Made by a program: the position numbers and the translations under genes
In this document: positions 51,003 through 60,612 of the stretch, piece by piece
How the letters are laid out: each line of letters begins with the position of its first letter
Numbering within the stretch: the first letter of the stretch is position 1
Notes under the pieces: generated by a model
What the model saw: the letters and a program-made list of their open reading frames with translations, nothing else
The model's database searches: none
Told to the model about the DNA's origin: nothing
Source: Bacteroides sp. 519
GTDB lineage: Bacteria; Bacteroidota; Bacteroidia; Bacteroidales; Bacteroidaceae
Direction: 5' to 3'
Assembly: GCF_010500955.1 (NCBI RefSeq)
Contig: NZ_QVMJ01000023.1
Span: forward strand, 17,649-81,648
Length of the DNA: 64,000 nucleotides

Positions 51003-51904
51003 CTGATTTCTCTCCTGTATTCTACAGGAGATTTACCAGTATGCTTTTTAAAGAACTTTCCAAATGCCGACTGATCGGAAAAATTCATTTTATCGGCTAT
51101 ATATTGTACTGTATTATCGGGCTTTCTTAATAAGATTTTAGCTTCAGCTATCCGGGCTTTATTAATCCAGTCCATTGCAGTTTGGCCGCTAAGTGATTTT
51201 ACTGTACGAGATAAGTACACAGGAGTCACACACAATTCTGTTGAATAGTCTGATACTTCATGCCACTCCAAACATTTTTCGGCTAACAGTTGCATAAAAC
51301 GTACAGCAAGATCTTCAATATGACTAATTTCGAAATTAACTCCACTCAACTCAATCCGTTTCATTCCAAAGTTGGAAGATTCCATCACAAAGTTTCTTAC
51401 TTCATTCAATATTATACTTTTATGGAAAAAATGATCTTTCCTACGGATATTGTTTCTTAAACGTTCAACAATGTCAACCAATAAATGAAAGTCTGCACTA
51501 TCAAGTTTTATAATAGGTTCATAACGTTTGCTTAACGCATACTCCTTAGGAATAACAACAGTTTCTTCAAACAAATAATTCAATATCTTTTTACCGAAAA
51601 TAATATGATATCCTCTAAAATCATGAGAAGCCTGAAATCCATTCATCACATGAAGGGTAGAGCGCTCCAATAACATTTGCTGAGTTAACGTATATGGCAT
51701 ATAATCCATTGTTACAGATAATTCACCTTTACAAACTAACATGGATGATGCAGCCTCAAAACGTAAAGGGAATATATCCTGCCCAGAAGGCGTAATCTGG
51801 CTACCCAATATTTCCATAACAATAATCTGGTTATCGTAATTTTCTTCAGGCTTAACCACCTCAATAAATTCCTGCAAATCAAAACTTCTTACTTCTTCTT
51901 CCAT
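50999..51904 (-). CDS. AraC-family transcriptional regulator
   Basis: 301 residues from the Met at 51904; the frame reaches 51928 but the promoter TATATTTG (minus, 51926-51933) overlaps that start. The N-terminal part (about 1-150) is a cupin-like sensor; the C-terminal 100 residues hold the two helix-turn-helix motifs (AMDWINKARIAEAKILLRK, IADKMNFSDQSAFGKFFKK, TGKSPVEYRREIS). It is divergent from the TetR-RND efflux operon and overlaps tail-to-tail with the DUF2357 gene by four bases. Ligand and targets are unknown; control of the efflux operon is possible. Confidence 0.87.
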   Translation of the reverse strand: MEEEVRSFDLQEFIEVVKPEENYDNQIIVMEILGSQITPSGQDIFPLRFEAASSMLVCKGELSVTMDYMPYTLTQQMLLERSTLHVMNGFQASHDFRGYHIIFGKKILNYLFEETVVIPKEYALSKRYEPIIKLDSADFHLLVDIVERLRNNIRRKDHFFHKSIILNEVRNFVMESSNFGMKRIELSGVNFEISHIEDLAVRFMQLLAEKCLEWHEVSDYSTELCVTPVYLSRTVKSLSGQTAMDWINKARIAEAKILLRKPDNTVQYIADKMNFSDQSAFGKFFKKHTGKSPVEYRREIS

Positions 51905-51925
51905 AATAATACGGTTTGATCGCTT

Positions 51926-51933
51926 CAAATATA
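51926..51933 (-). promoter_or_regulatory. -7 promoter element of AraC-family gene
   Basis: TATATTTG on the minus strand. With a start of transcription near 51918, only the ATG at 51904 is in the message. Confidence 0.55.
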
Positions 51934-52119
51934 TAGATTATCCACTGAAATTCAAAATGGAACACCAAGTGTTAAATACAAACCAATTCATTAGGTGTAT
52001 TATGTTTTTGGTCAAAAGTGAACCAATTGATGTTTAAAACGAGCCTGAAACCCATCCAGTTTTCTTGTCATCTTTGCATAAGTGATAAGCAAAATATCAA
52101 TCCAAATAAACCGAATGTT

Positions 52120-52704
52120 ATGTACAGAGAATTAATATTGAAAACCACCATCAACTTATACGCCCATTATGGAATACGTGGTGTAAGCATGGGACAAGTA
52201 GCAGGAGCGTTACGAATATCTAAAAAGACATTGTATGCAGAATTCGGTAGCAAGGAACAGTTACTTTGCGATTGTATGGATTACGAAGAAAAAAGAGTAA
52301 GCAAAATTCTGGCAAATACAGAAAGTGGAAACAAGAATCCGGTTGAAACTATAGTTATGATTACATCTAATTTATTTCAATATAAATTGTACTTCTGTCC
52401 GGCCTACCATAAAGATATACTTAGATTTAAAAAGGCTGTTGCAAAGCTGGATACAACGTATCAAAAAATAGCAAACAAATATTATCAATACCTTGAAAAA
52501 GGAAAACAGGATGGTTATTTTCTTCCAGATAATGAATACAGTACAATTGCCTCGATACTTGTTGAACTACTTAAGCAGAGTGAAGACAACAAGCATATAC
52601 TACTATTTACTTTCTTACGCGGACTGTGTACGGATAAAGGTGTCCATGCTATAGATGAAGTTACGCCGGAAAGTTTACGAAATAAAATATATAACTATAA
52701 CTAA
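52120..52704 (+). CDS. TetR-family repressor of efflux operon
   Basis: 194 residues from the ATG at 52120. The longer frame from 52018 would contain a weak promoter-like CATCTTTGC near 52069 and give 34 non-family residues. The TetR helix-turn-helix is clear: LKTTINLYAHYGIRGVSMGQVAGAL, ISKKTLYAEFGSKEQLL. The C-terminal ligand-binding part is diverged. It is 15 bp before the TolC gene of the RND operon, so it is probably its local repressor. Confidence 0.87.
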   Translation: MYRELILKTTINLYAHYGIRGVSMGQVAGALRISKKTLYAEFGSKEQLLCDCMDYEEKRVSKILANTESGNKNPVETIVMITSNLFQYKLYFCPAYHKDILRFKKAVAKLDTTYQKIANKYYQYLEKGKQDGYFLPDNEYSTIASILVELLKQSEDNKHILLFTFLRGLCTDKGVHAIDEVTPESLRNKIYNYN

Positions 52705-52719
52705 AAAGTCACCCTAAGT

Positions 52720-54057
52720 ATGTCACAAAGAAGAATGAAAGCATATACATTCATATGCATGCTAACTATGTTAACTCCTGCACTTCACGCAGATATAAAT
52801 GTTCAGGATACTTTATATCTGAACCTCAATCAGGCTCTGGAGATTGCTCTTAGTGAAAATTTAACAATAAAAGTAGCCGACCGTGAAATTACCAAGCAGG
52901 AATATGCAAAGAAAGGAACCTATGCTTCTCTTTTTCCACAAATTGATTTCTCTGGTTCTTATCAGCGTACAATCGAAAAACAAACCATGTACATGGATGT
53001 GGAAGGAATGTCGGGCGGATTAAAAGTTGGACGGGATAATCTTTACTCGGTTGGCTTTACTGCAAGTATACCTGTTATTTCGGTACCATTATGGAAAAGT
53101 TTGAAAATATCAGCTTATGATGTAGAACTGTCTATCGAAAAAGCCCGGTCGTCTCGTATTGAAATGATTGATCAGGTACAACAAGCTTTTTATAGTGTTC
53201 TATTGGCACGAGATGCCTATGTGGTATTTAAACAAGCTTATGATAATGCAGTGTACAACTACAACGAAATTGAACGGAAGTACGAACAAGGATTACTTGC
53301 CGAGTATGATTTAATACGTGCAAATGTGAACGTAAAAAATGCAGAACCTACTATGTACGATGCCGAGAACTCATTGATTCTTGCCAACTGGCATCTGAAA
53401 GCCTTAATAGGCCTTGATCTTACAATGGATATTAAATGTGTGGGTTCTTTATCGGAGTACGATGATTTGATTCTTTCAGACTATATCCGCACAACCATGT
53501 CGTTAGAAGGAAATAGTGATTTAAGGCAATTAGATTTGCAATACAAACAATTGAAAAAAGTGGAGCAAATGCAAAAAGCACAATACTATCCTTCGTTGGC
53601 ATTGCAATTTAGCTATATGTGGAATTCTATGAATAATGATTTCAAATTTAAAGATTATAACTGGGATCCATATTCGGTAGTGGGTGTATCTCTTACTATT
53701 CCTATCTTTTCGGGAGGTAAAAAATATACGGATGTGAAACAAACACGCATATCCATGAAGCAATTGGAAGATCAAAGATTAAATACCGAACGGCAACTTA
53801 ATGTTGCAGCCAAACAGTATAAAGATCAGATGAGTACTTGCATCAAGCAATATCAGGCAGCCACTGCCGGAGTAGAACAGGCAGAAAAGAGTTACGCTAT
53901 TACAATAAAGCGATATGAAACCGGCGAAGGCACAATGCTCGAAATTAATGATGCTCAACTGTCATTAACTCAATCTCAACTCAACCTTAACCAATCTATA
54001 TATAATTATCTGGTTGCTAAATCCGGACTGGAAAGAACACTGGGTACTAATTTCTAA
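52720..54057 (+). CDS. TolC-family outer-membrane efflux protein
   Basis: 445 residues. Signal peptide ends near PALHA; start may be at 52720 or the Met six codons on. Two OEP repeats follow: LNLNQALEIALSENLTIKVA, and a second half ending SLTQSQLNLNQSIYNYLVAK. It forms the outer-membrane duct of the tripartite pump encoded by this and the next two genes. Second gene of TetR-TolC-adaptor-RND-PG0541, a layout like the P. gingivalis xepCAB locus from memory. Confidence 0.9.
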   Translation: MSQRRMKAYTFICMLTMLTPALHADINVQDTLYLNLNQALEIALSENLTIKVADREITKQEYAKKGTYASLFPQIDFSGSYQRTIEKQTMYMDVEGMSGGLKVGRDNLYSVGFTASIPVISVPLWKSLKISAYDVELSIEKARSSRIEMIDQVQQAFYSVLLARDAYVVFKQAYDNAVYNYNEIERKYEQGLLAEYDLIRANVNVKNAEPTMYDAENSLILANWHLKALIGLDLTMDIKCVGSLSEYDDLILSDYIRTTMSLEGNSDLRQLDLQYKQLKKVEQMQKAQYYPSLALQFSYMWNSMNNDFKFKDYNWDPYSVVGVSLTIPIFSGGKKYTDVKQTRISMKQLEDQRLNTERQLNVAAKQYKDQMSTCIKQYQAATAGVEQAEKSYAITIKRYETGEGTMLEINDAQLSLTQSQLNLNQSIYNYLVAKSGLERTLGTNF

Positions 54058-54078
54058 ACATTAAAAAACAAAGATATT

Positions 54079-55095
54079 ATGAATGCTAAAAAACTATCAG
54101 GAATTTATCCGCTTATAGCTATGTTGCTATTAACCGGTTGCAATCAAAACAAACCTCTTCCTGAAACGATACAAGAAAAAGTAAAGGTACAGGTAAAACA
54201 AGTAACTGCTCGTGAAGTAGACCAGATGGGTACATTTACCGGAACTATTGAAGCCGAAATTACTAACAATATAGCTCCTCAGAATCCTGCTCGTATTAAA
54301 AAGGTGTATGTGGAAGTTGGTGATAATGTAAGAGCCGGACAAATGTTGGCCGAAATGGATGCTGTGAACCTCAATCAAATTAAATTGCAAATGGAAAACG
54401 ACCGCATTGAATTTGAACGTGTTGATGAGTTGTATAAGGTTGGCGGCATATCCAAATCAACATGGGATGCCAAGAAAATGGCTTATGAACTATCTAAATC
54501 ATCCTATGATAATTTACAAGAAAACACCATTCTTACAAGTCCTATTAGCGGGTTGGTAACCAAACGTTACTACGACAGTGGTGATATGTATAACGGTGGT
54601 ACTCCCATTTATGTGGTTGAACAAACCAAGCCGGTAAAATTAATGGTAAATGTATCGGAAATGCTCTACACACAGGTTAAAAAGGGTATGGAAGTAGATA
54701 TTATACTAGATGTTTTCGGCGATGAAGTTTTTACTGGATTTGTAAAAGTAATACACCCATCCATTGATCCGGGTACCCGCACATTTGCTGTAGAAATTCA
54801 GATAAACAATGCCGATGGCAGAATTATTCCGGGAATGTTTGCACGGGTAACTTTTAACTACGGAACGGCATATCGTGTACTTGCACCCGACAGGGCTATT
54901 ATTAAGCAAAGTGGTTCGGCCGATAGGTATGTATATGTTTATAAAGATGGTACTGTATATTACAGAAAAGTAACTCTGGGTCAACTAATTGGCGATGAAT
55001 ACGAAATTATAGAAGGCCTGCAAGAAGGTGAAACTGTAGCTATCACAGCTTTAAACAGGCTTACAAGTGGAGCTGAAATTGAGGTAGTAAATTAA
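54079..55095 (+). CDS. RND periplasmic adaptor lipoprotein
   Basis: 338 residues. Lipobox LLLTGC. Membrane-fusion-protein order: a beta-barrel half, a lipoyl half-motif (VYVEVGDNVRAGQMLAEMDA), a short helical hairpin (about 95-140), the second lipoyl half (LTSPISGLVTKRYYDSGDM), and the C-terminal barrel (VIHPSIDPGTRTFAVEIQI, RIIPGMFARV). It bridges pump and TolC. 21 bp after the TolC gene and 12 bp before the RND gene. Confidence 0.92.
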   Translation: MNAKKLSGIYPLIAMLLLTGCNQNKPLPETIQEKVKVQVKQVTAREVDQMGTFTGTIEAEITNNIAPQNPARIKKVYVEVGDNVRAGQMLAEMDAVNLNQIKLQMENDRIEFERVDELYKVGGISKSTWDAKKMAYELSKSSYDNLQENTILTSPISGLVTKRYYDSGDMYNGGTPIYVVEQTKPVKLMVNVSEMLYTQVKKGMEVDIILDVFGDEVFTGFVKVIHPSIDPGTRTFAVEIQINNADGRIIPGMFARVTFNYGTAYRVLAPDRAIIKQSGSADRYVYVYKDGTVYYRKVTLGQLIGDEYEIIEGLQEGETVAITALNRLTSGAEIEVVN

Positions 55096-55107
55096 AACTA
55101 AAACATT

Positions 55108-58100
55108 ATGAGTATATATTCAGGAGCAGTTAAAAAGCCCGTTACTACGGCTTTATGCTTTGTTGCTATCGTTATATTAGGAATATTTTCCTATAGTCGG
55201 CTGGCCGTCGATCTCCTCCCACAGATAGAGTCTAATGCCATTTTGGTTATGACCAGTTATCAGGGAGCCAGCGCCAGCGATATTGAAATGAATGTATCGC
55301 GCCCCATTGAAAACACATTAAACGGGGTTTCCGATCTTAAACATATTACTTCAAGCTCAAGAGAAAACATCTCGATTGTTGCATTGGAGTTTGAATATGG
55401 TACCGATATTGATGTTGCAACCAATGATGTTCGCGATAAATTGGATTTATTAAAATCGGCTTTGCCGGATGATGCTGATACACCTATACTATTTAAATTT
55501 GGTGTTGATGATGTACCTATTCTTATTTTATCGGCTACAGCCGAAGAAAGCACAAATGCTTTATATAAAATTCTGGATGATAAAGTAGCAAACCCGCTTG
55601 CCCGTATCAGTGGAGTTGGTACAGTATCGATAGGAGGTGCTGCCCAACGCGAAATACAGGTTTATTGCGATCCGTTTAAACTTGATGCCTATGGAATGAC
55701 CATTGAAAGCATCTCTCAAATTATTGGTATGGAAAACCGGAATACACCGGGTGGTACTGTAGATTTGGGAACAAACACATTATCGTTACGGGTACAAGGC
55801 GAATTCAATACAGCCGATGAAATGCTGGACCTTGTTATAGGTAGCCGCGATGGTAAAGCTATTTACCTTCGTGATGTTGCCAGAGTTGAAGATACTGTTC
55901 AGGAGCGTACATCGGAAGCTTATACCGACGGACGTCGGGGGGCTATGTTAATTGTACAAAAACAATCGGGAGCCAATTCGGTGAAAATTGCTAAAGAAGT
56001 ACATAAACGTTTGCCCGAGCTGCAACAAACACTGCCTTCGGATATACAATTGGGTGTAATCATTGATACTTCGGAAAACATTCTGAATACAATGGACTCT
56101 CTACAGGAAACCATCATGATTACCCTGATTATTGTAATGTTGGTGGTATTTGTATTCTTGGGAAGATGGAGAGCTACAATTATTATCGGTATTACTATTC
56201 CGGTATCTTTAATTGCTGCATTTATATACCTGTTGGTAACGGGTAATACATTGAATATCATTTCATTGTCATCACTGTCTCTTGCCATTGGTATGGTGGT
56301 AGACGACTCCATTGTTGTACTCGAAAACATTACAACCCACATTAACCGGGGAAGCAAGCCTAAGCAAGCTGCTATTTATGGAACACAAGAAGTATCATTA
56401 TCGGTTATTGCATCAACATTAACAATGCTTGCCGTATTTATACCTCTGACAATGATTTCCGGAATGGCAGGTGTATTATTCCGTCAGTTGGGTGGTATTA
56501 TCAGTATCATTATGATTATATCAACAATTGCAGCCCTCACCCTTATACCTATGATGGCATCGCAAATGTTAAAGCTCGACACTAAAAAAGGGAAACTATA
56601 TACCTTATTCTTTACACCTATAGACAAAGTGCTTGGTGCACTGGAAACCGGTTATGGCAAATTGCTAAACTGGGCTGTGCATCACCGTTGGTCGGTTGTA
56701 ATGATTGCAATAGGCATATTTGCCAGTAGTTTGTTGTTGGTACCAACCATAAAGACAGAGTTTTTCCCTACACAGGATAACGGACGTATTACCATATCAA
56801 TGGAACTTCCGGTAGGAACACGCCAGGATATAACCCGCGAATTAGCTAAAGAAATTTCGGACGAGTTCTTATCTAAGTATTCCGAAATTGAAGTTCTGAA
56901 CTACTCTTTAGGACAAGCAGATGCAAGTAATACCTTTGCTAATCTAGGTGATAATGGTACCCACATGATTAGTTACAATATTAAGCTAACCAGTATCGAC
57001 GATCGCGATAGAGGGCTGATCGAAATATGCGATCTTATGCGTAAAGATTTGGATAAATACACTGAATTAAAAGAATTCCAAGTGTTAGCCGGTGGTTCTA
57101 CTGGTGTTGGAGGCGAAAGTAGTGTGGATATAGAAATCTACGGATATGATTTTGCTACAACCGACGCAATTACTGCCGAAGTATCAGAGAAACTGAAACA
57201 GATTCCCGAATGTTCTCAGGTTAACATTAGCCGTGGAGATTATGTACCGGAACTGGAAGTGGAATTTGATCGTCAGAAACTTGCATTAAATGGTTTGAAT
57301 GTTACTACCGTTTCTTCTTTCCTGCGTAATCGTGTTAATGGAACAGTAGCATCTTATTTCCGTGAAGATGGAGAAGAATATGATATCCGCATACGATATG
57401 CACCGGAGTACAGAGAATCTATTGAGAATATTGAAAACATTCTTGTTTACAACTCTGCCGGACAAGGGGTACGCATTCGTGACATTGGTCGTGTAGTTGA
57501 AAACATGACACCGCCTACTATCGAAAGGAAAGACCGTGAACGTTTAGTTACCGTATCGGCTGTAGTAGCTAAAGGATATGCATTGAGCGAACTGGTAGAA
57601 GCCAGCGAAAAAGTTCTGTCCGAAATGGATATCCCACTGGATATGCATTATAGAATTGGTGGTATGTACGAGCAACAACAGGAAACGTTTGGCGATTTAA
57701 CCATGCTTCTTGCCTTAATTATTGTATTGGTATTTATTGTAATGGCTGCTCAGTTCGAATCGTTGGTAGATCCATTTGTTATCATGTTCTCAATACCATT
57801 TACTTTTACAGGAGTATTCCTTGGTCTATCAATAACCGGTACTCCGCTTGGGGTTATGGCTATGATTGGTATATTAATCCTGATGGGAGTTGTAGTTAAG
57901 AATGGTATTGTACTTGTAGATTATATCAAGCTATGCCGCGAACGTGGTTTAGGAATTATACATGCTGTAATAACTTCGGGTAAATCTCGTTTGCGACCAG
58001 TATTGATGACTACACTTACTACTGTACTAGGTATGTTGCCAATGGCATTGGGTACCGGCGAAGGTTCTGAAATGTGGCGTTCAATGGGTATGACTGTAGC

Positions 58101-58242
58101 ATGGGGATTATCAATATCAACCTTAATTACACTCGTTTTAATCCCAGTACTATATTGTATGTTTGCTGGAAGCGGATTGAAACGTCAGAAAAAACAAATG
58201 GCAAATCTTGATGTACTCGAAGTACGTACAGATGATATTTAA
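55108..58242 (+). CDS. RND-family efflux permease (HAE1 type)
   Basis: 1044 residues, twelve membrane helices with two large periplasmic loops. N-terminal motif KKPVTTALCFVAIVILGIFSY; proton-relay Asp-Asp in AIGMVVDDSIVVLEN (TM4) and the partner Lys in GVVVKNGIVLVDYIK (TM10); GTGEGSEMWRSMGM close to the C-terminus. Length and motifs are standard for AcrB-like pumps powered by the proton gradient. Substrates (drugs, bile acids, detergents) cannot be inferred. It is followed by a PG0541-like gene 19 bp on. Confidence 0.95.
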   Translation: MSIYSGAVKKPVTTALCFVAIVILGIFSYSRLAVDLLPQIESNAILVMTSYQGASASDIEMNVSRPIENTLNGVSDLKHITSSSRENISIVALEFEYGTDIDVATNDVRDKLDLLKSALPDDADTPILFKFGVDDVPILILSATAEESTNALYKILDDKVANPLARISGVGTVSIGGAAQREIQVYCDPFKLDAYGMTIESISQIIGMENRNTPGGTVDLGTNTLSLRVQGEFNTADEMLDLVIGSRDGKAIYLRDVARVEDTVQERTSEAYTDGRRGAMLIVQKQSGANSVKIAKEVHKRLPELQQTLPSDIQLGVIIDTSENILNTMDSLQETIMITLIIVMLVVFVFLGRWRATIIIGITIPVSLIAAFIYLLVTGNTLNIISLSSLSLAIGMVVDDSIVVLENITTHINRGSKPKQAAIYGTQEVSLSVIASTLTMLAVFIPLTMISGMAGVLFRQLGGIISIIMIISTIAALTLIPMMASQMLKLDTKKGKLYTLFFTPIDKVLGALETGYGKLLNWAVHHRWSVVMIAIGIFASSLLLVPTIKTEFFPTQDNGRITISMELPVGTRQDITRELAKEISDEFLSKYSEIEVLNYSLGQADASNTFANLGDNGTHMISYNIKLTSIDDRDRGLIEICDLMRKDLDKYTELKEFQVLAGGSTGVGGESSVDIEIYGYDFATTDAITAEVSEKLKQIPECSQVNISRGDYVPELEVEFDRQKLALNGLNVTTVSSFLRNRVNGTVASYFREDGEEYDIRIRYAPEYRESIENIENILVYNSAGQGVRIRDIGRVVENMTPPTIERKDRERLVTVSAVVAKGYALSELVEASEKVLSEMDIPLDMHYRIGGMYEQQQETFGDLTMLLALIIVLVFIVMAAQFESLVDPFVIMFSIPFTFTGVFLGLSITGTPLGVMAMIGILILMGVVVKNGIVLVDYIKLCRERGLGIIHAVITSGKSRLRPVLMTTLTTVLGMLPMALGTGEGSEMWRSMGMTVAWGLSISTLITLVLIPVLYCMFAGSGLKRQKKQMANLDVLEVRTDDI

Positions 58243-58261
58243 ATTTAAAAACTTAAACATA

Positions 58262-58555
58262 ATGAAAGCAATATTTATATCATTCAATCAAGCCTATTAC
58301 GAAACAATACTAGGCATTATGGATAGAAACAATATTCAGGGGTTCACATACTGGGATAATGTATCGGGCCGGGGGAGCAACACCGGCGAACCCCATTACG
58401 GCAACCATGCCTGGCCCACCTTAAATGGGGTAATATGGGCTATTATTGAGGATGAAAAAGTAGATAGATTCCTCAAAATGTTGCATAAACTGGATACGCA
58501 GTCCGAAGCCCAGGGACTTAGAGCTTTTGTTCTCAATGTTGAACATGCCATATAA
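58262..58555 (+). CDS. PG0541-like, PII-related pump-associated protein
   Basis: 97 residues from the ATG at 58262; the longer frame starts within the RND gene. A ferredoxin-like PII-type fold is suggested by the start MKAIFISFNQAYYETILGIM and the DKVDR-like second half (VDRFLKMLHKLDTQSEAQGL). From memory it matches P. gingivalis PG0541, encoded next to an RND operon, with the conserved loop GRGSNTGEPHYGNHAWP. It may bind a nucleotide or the pump and tune it, as PII proteins do for transporters; unproven. Confidence 0.75.
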   Translation: MKAIFISFNQAYYETILGIMDRNNIQGFTYWDNVSGRGSNTGEPHYGNHAWPTLNGVIWAIIEDEKVDRFLKMLHKLDTQSEAQGLRAFVLNVEHAI

Positions 58556-58566
58556 ATAGGAAGAGT

Positions 58567-59127
58567 ATGATCCCCAAATTACCTGTTACAACTTATAAGT
58601 TACGGTTAAAGAAGAAAATAGGATTGGCATTATTTATTCTCAGCAACCTGATCATGATGATCTTCTTTATGCGGTTAGGATATATCCTGATTAAAAGTCC
58701 CGGACGTATTGTATGTGCTATTATTGTGGTATTCTCTTTTTGCATGGTTATTTTTGGAATCATAGCTTTGATAAGGCTGATTCAGGAAAAGTTCATAGGG
58801 TTCTTTATCTCTGGCGACGGACTAAACGATATCTCCACAGGCCATAATTACGGAGTGGTTATGTGGAGAGATGTTACCAGAATAAGAATTATGAAAGATG
58901 TGGAAAATCCAACAAAACAATATATTGTATTAAAAGTCAGGAATCCACAAGATTATATTGCCAGAGAAACATCGCATTCTAAAAGACGTTCAATGACATT
59001 AAAAATGCATTATTATGGTTCGCCAATTTGTTTTTCGAACCGGGGAATAAATTGTACTTTCGAAGAACTGGAAGATAATGTTAGAACGTATTATGCTAAT
59101 TATCAGGAAAGACATAATCACACTTAA
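58567..59127 (+). CDS. STM3941-family protein
   Basis: 186 residues. Two N-terminal membrane helices (about 17-45 and 50-80) then a soluble PH-like domain (GFFISGDGLNDISTGHNYGV, MWRDVTRIRIMK). The GL-D-S/T-G-x-x-G-x-V/I-x-W pattern is that of STM3941-type proteins. Function unknown. 11 bp after the PG0541-like gene, so it is probably the last gene of the efflux transcript. Confidence 0.7.
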   Translation: MIPKLPVTTYKLRLKKKIGLALFILSNLIMMIFFMRLGYILIKSPGRIVCAIIVVFSFCMVIFGIIALIRLIQEKFIGFFISGDGLNDISTGHNYGVVMWRDVTRIRIMKDVENPTKQYIVLKVRNPQDYIARETSHSKRRSMTLKMHYYGSPICFSNRGINCTFEELEDNVRTYYANYQERHNHT

Positions 59128-59140
59128 TTCGAACCTAAAA

Positions 59141-59165
59141 AAGGGCGAACATAAAGCTCGCCCTT
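59141..59165 (-). terminator. Intrinsic terminator of DUF1080-PHP gene
   Basis: AAGGGCGA and TCGCCCTT arms around an eight- to nine-base loop. On the minus strand the stem is followed by six T residues, so it terminates the minus-strand DUF1080-PHP gene; it may also serve the plus strand. Confidence 0.7.
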
Positions 59166-59203
59166 ACCATGTGATGTACCTTGAAAACAATCTTACTTAC
59201 CTA

Positions 59204-60586
59204 TTATATCTTTACCTTTGGTTTGTACATATCCTGCCATGTCAAACCACATTCTTTCTTCATTTTAATACTATACTCTAACCTGCTAACTTCCGGAGTA
59301 ACATTATTAGATCCGAAAGTGAATTTAACTCCAGCCTCTTTAGCTTTCATTATAATCGCTTTGTTGGGTATCTGATAAAGTTCGTTTATCTCCAAAGCCT
59401 TTCCGCTTTTAGCCAGAGCATCAATAAATTTATCCATTCGTTCCTCTGTCCAGAATTCATCATAACGTTGAACCATTGGTTCCGGAAGAAAACAAGGGTT
59501 AACATAAATATCAACCGGTTCCTGTAAAACATTACATATTTTATCAACAATCAGATCCATGTAATCCTGCTCGTTTTCAATCCATGTTTCCTCGGGAATC
59601 CACAAACGGGTACGACGACCTTTCTTATCGGTAAAAGTCAATGCATCTGTGAAAACAAAATCAAATTGGTTTCGGGCTTCCTGCGAAAAGGTTGTAATCC
59701 ATTCGCGTCCCTCGGCCTGCATGGCCAGAATAAATGGTTCATAGCGCATGGTGTTTAAGAACTCATATATCTGCTCATCGTTGGTTATCGGAAAACCGAT
59801 TCCACAGTTAGGAGCAATGGCATAGTTAATTCCTAATTTGCGCGATTGTCTGGCTGCTGTTTCTTTTGTTAAACCACCCTTCAGATGAACATGGTAATCG
59901 AGTACCGGAAAATCTTCCTGGTGCAAACGAATAATCTCGTCCGATTGCTCATTCCTAGCTACAGCCAGTTGTGCCGGAATATTGATGGCTTCCGAATCCA
60001 GTACTTCAACAGCAATGTTCCGAAATTCCAGGTCACCGGTTCCTGAACTGATAATTGAAAAAGTACCTTCCGAAATCAAAGCCCTTTCGTTAGGATTTAT
60101 CCGAAACGGTTCTGCTGGTTCAATATACTCAACAACAGGCTCGCCGTTGATTTTTACTGTAATTTGTTGTCCTGCAACACCAATGTCCATTCTGAACCAT
60201 TCGTTCTCCTTAACAAAGCTTTTCGTAAGGTTTCTGACAGACAAAAGACTACCAGTCATTCGCCACCAGGTAGCATCCATAATGTCATTATTTATGGCTA
60301 TGTGGTATCCTTTGTTACTGCAATCGGTATGGATGCCTATAGACCCTTTGCCTCCGGTGGTTGTACGCAATTCCATACATAGGTTGAAATCTTTGTAGTT
60401 GCCTCCTTTCCAAAGGGCCCGGGCATTCTTTGATAATGATAATACATTGTCTTTCAAGGAAATGTCTCCCGAAGTCTCCCATCCTTTTGTGTTTGTTCCG
60501 TCGAATAAAACTTTATTTCCCGAAGATTGACAAGAACATAATACGGCTATGCAAATAATAAATAAAAAGGTAGAAAATCTATTCAT
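59204..60586 (-). CDS. DUF1080 + PHP/amidohydrolase-like fusion lipoprotein
   Basis: 460 residues. Lipobox LCSCQ near residue 19. Residues about 25-190 are a concanavalin-like DUF1080 domain (VLFDGTNTKGWETSGD, MELRTTTGGKGSIGIHTDC). Residues about 215-460 resemble a PHP-type metal-dependent hydrolase (VLDYHVHLKGGLT metal-binding start, and IYVNPCFLPEPM, ALEINELYQIPN, FTFGSNNVTPE as later elements). It probably handles 3-keto-glycosides, as the adjacent Gfo/Idh/MocA dehydrogenase gene (26 bp upstream, same strand) would suggest. Exact chemistry unknown. Confidence 0.75.
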   Translation of the reverse strand: MNRFSTFLFIICIAVLCSCQSSGNKVLFDGTNTKGWETSGDISLKDNVLSLSKNARALWKGGNYKDFNLCMELRTTTGGKGSIGIHTDCSNKGYHIAINNDIMDATWWRMTGSLLSVRNLTKSFVKENEWFRMDIGVAGQQITVKINGEPVVEYIEPAEPFRINPNERALISEGTFSIISSGTGDLEFRNIAVEVLDSEAINIPAQLAVARNEQSDEIIRLHQEDFPVLDYHVHLKGGLTKETAARQSRKLGINYAIAPNCGIGFPITNDEQIYEFLNTMRYEPFILAMQAEGREWITTFSQEARNQFDFVFTDALTFTDKKGRRTRLWIPEETWIENEQDYMDLIVDKICNVLQEPVDIYVNPCFLPEPMVQRYDEFWTEERMDKFIDALAKSGKALEINELYQIPNKAIIMKAKEAGVKFTFGSNNVTPEVSRLEYSIKMKKECGLTWQDMYKPKVKI

Positions 60587-60612
60587 ATATATAATTCTTT
60601 GTGGTATTAATT

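Noticed and set aside
52018..52119. N-terminal extension of the TetR gene
   Set aside because: A promoter-like CATCTTTGC lies inside it and the TetR domain begins right after the ATG at 52120.
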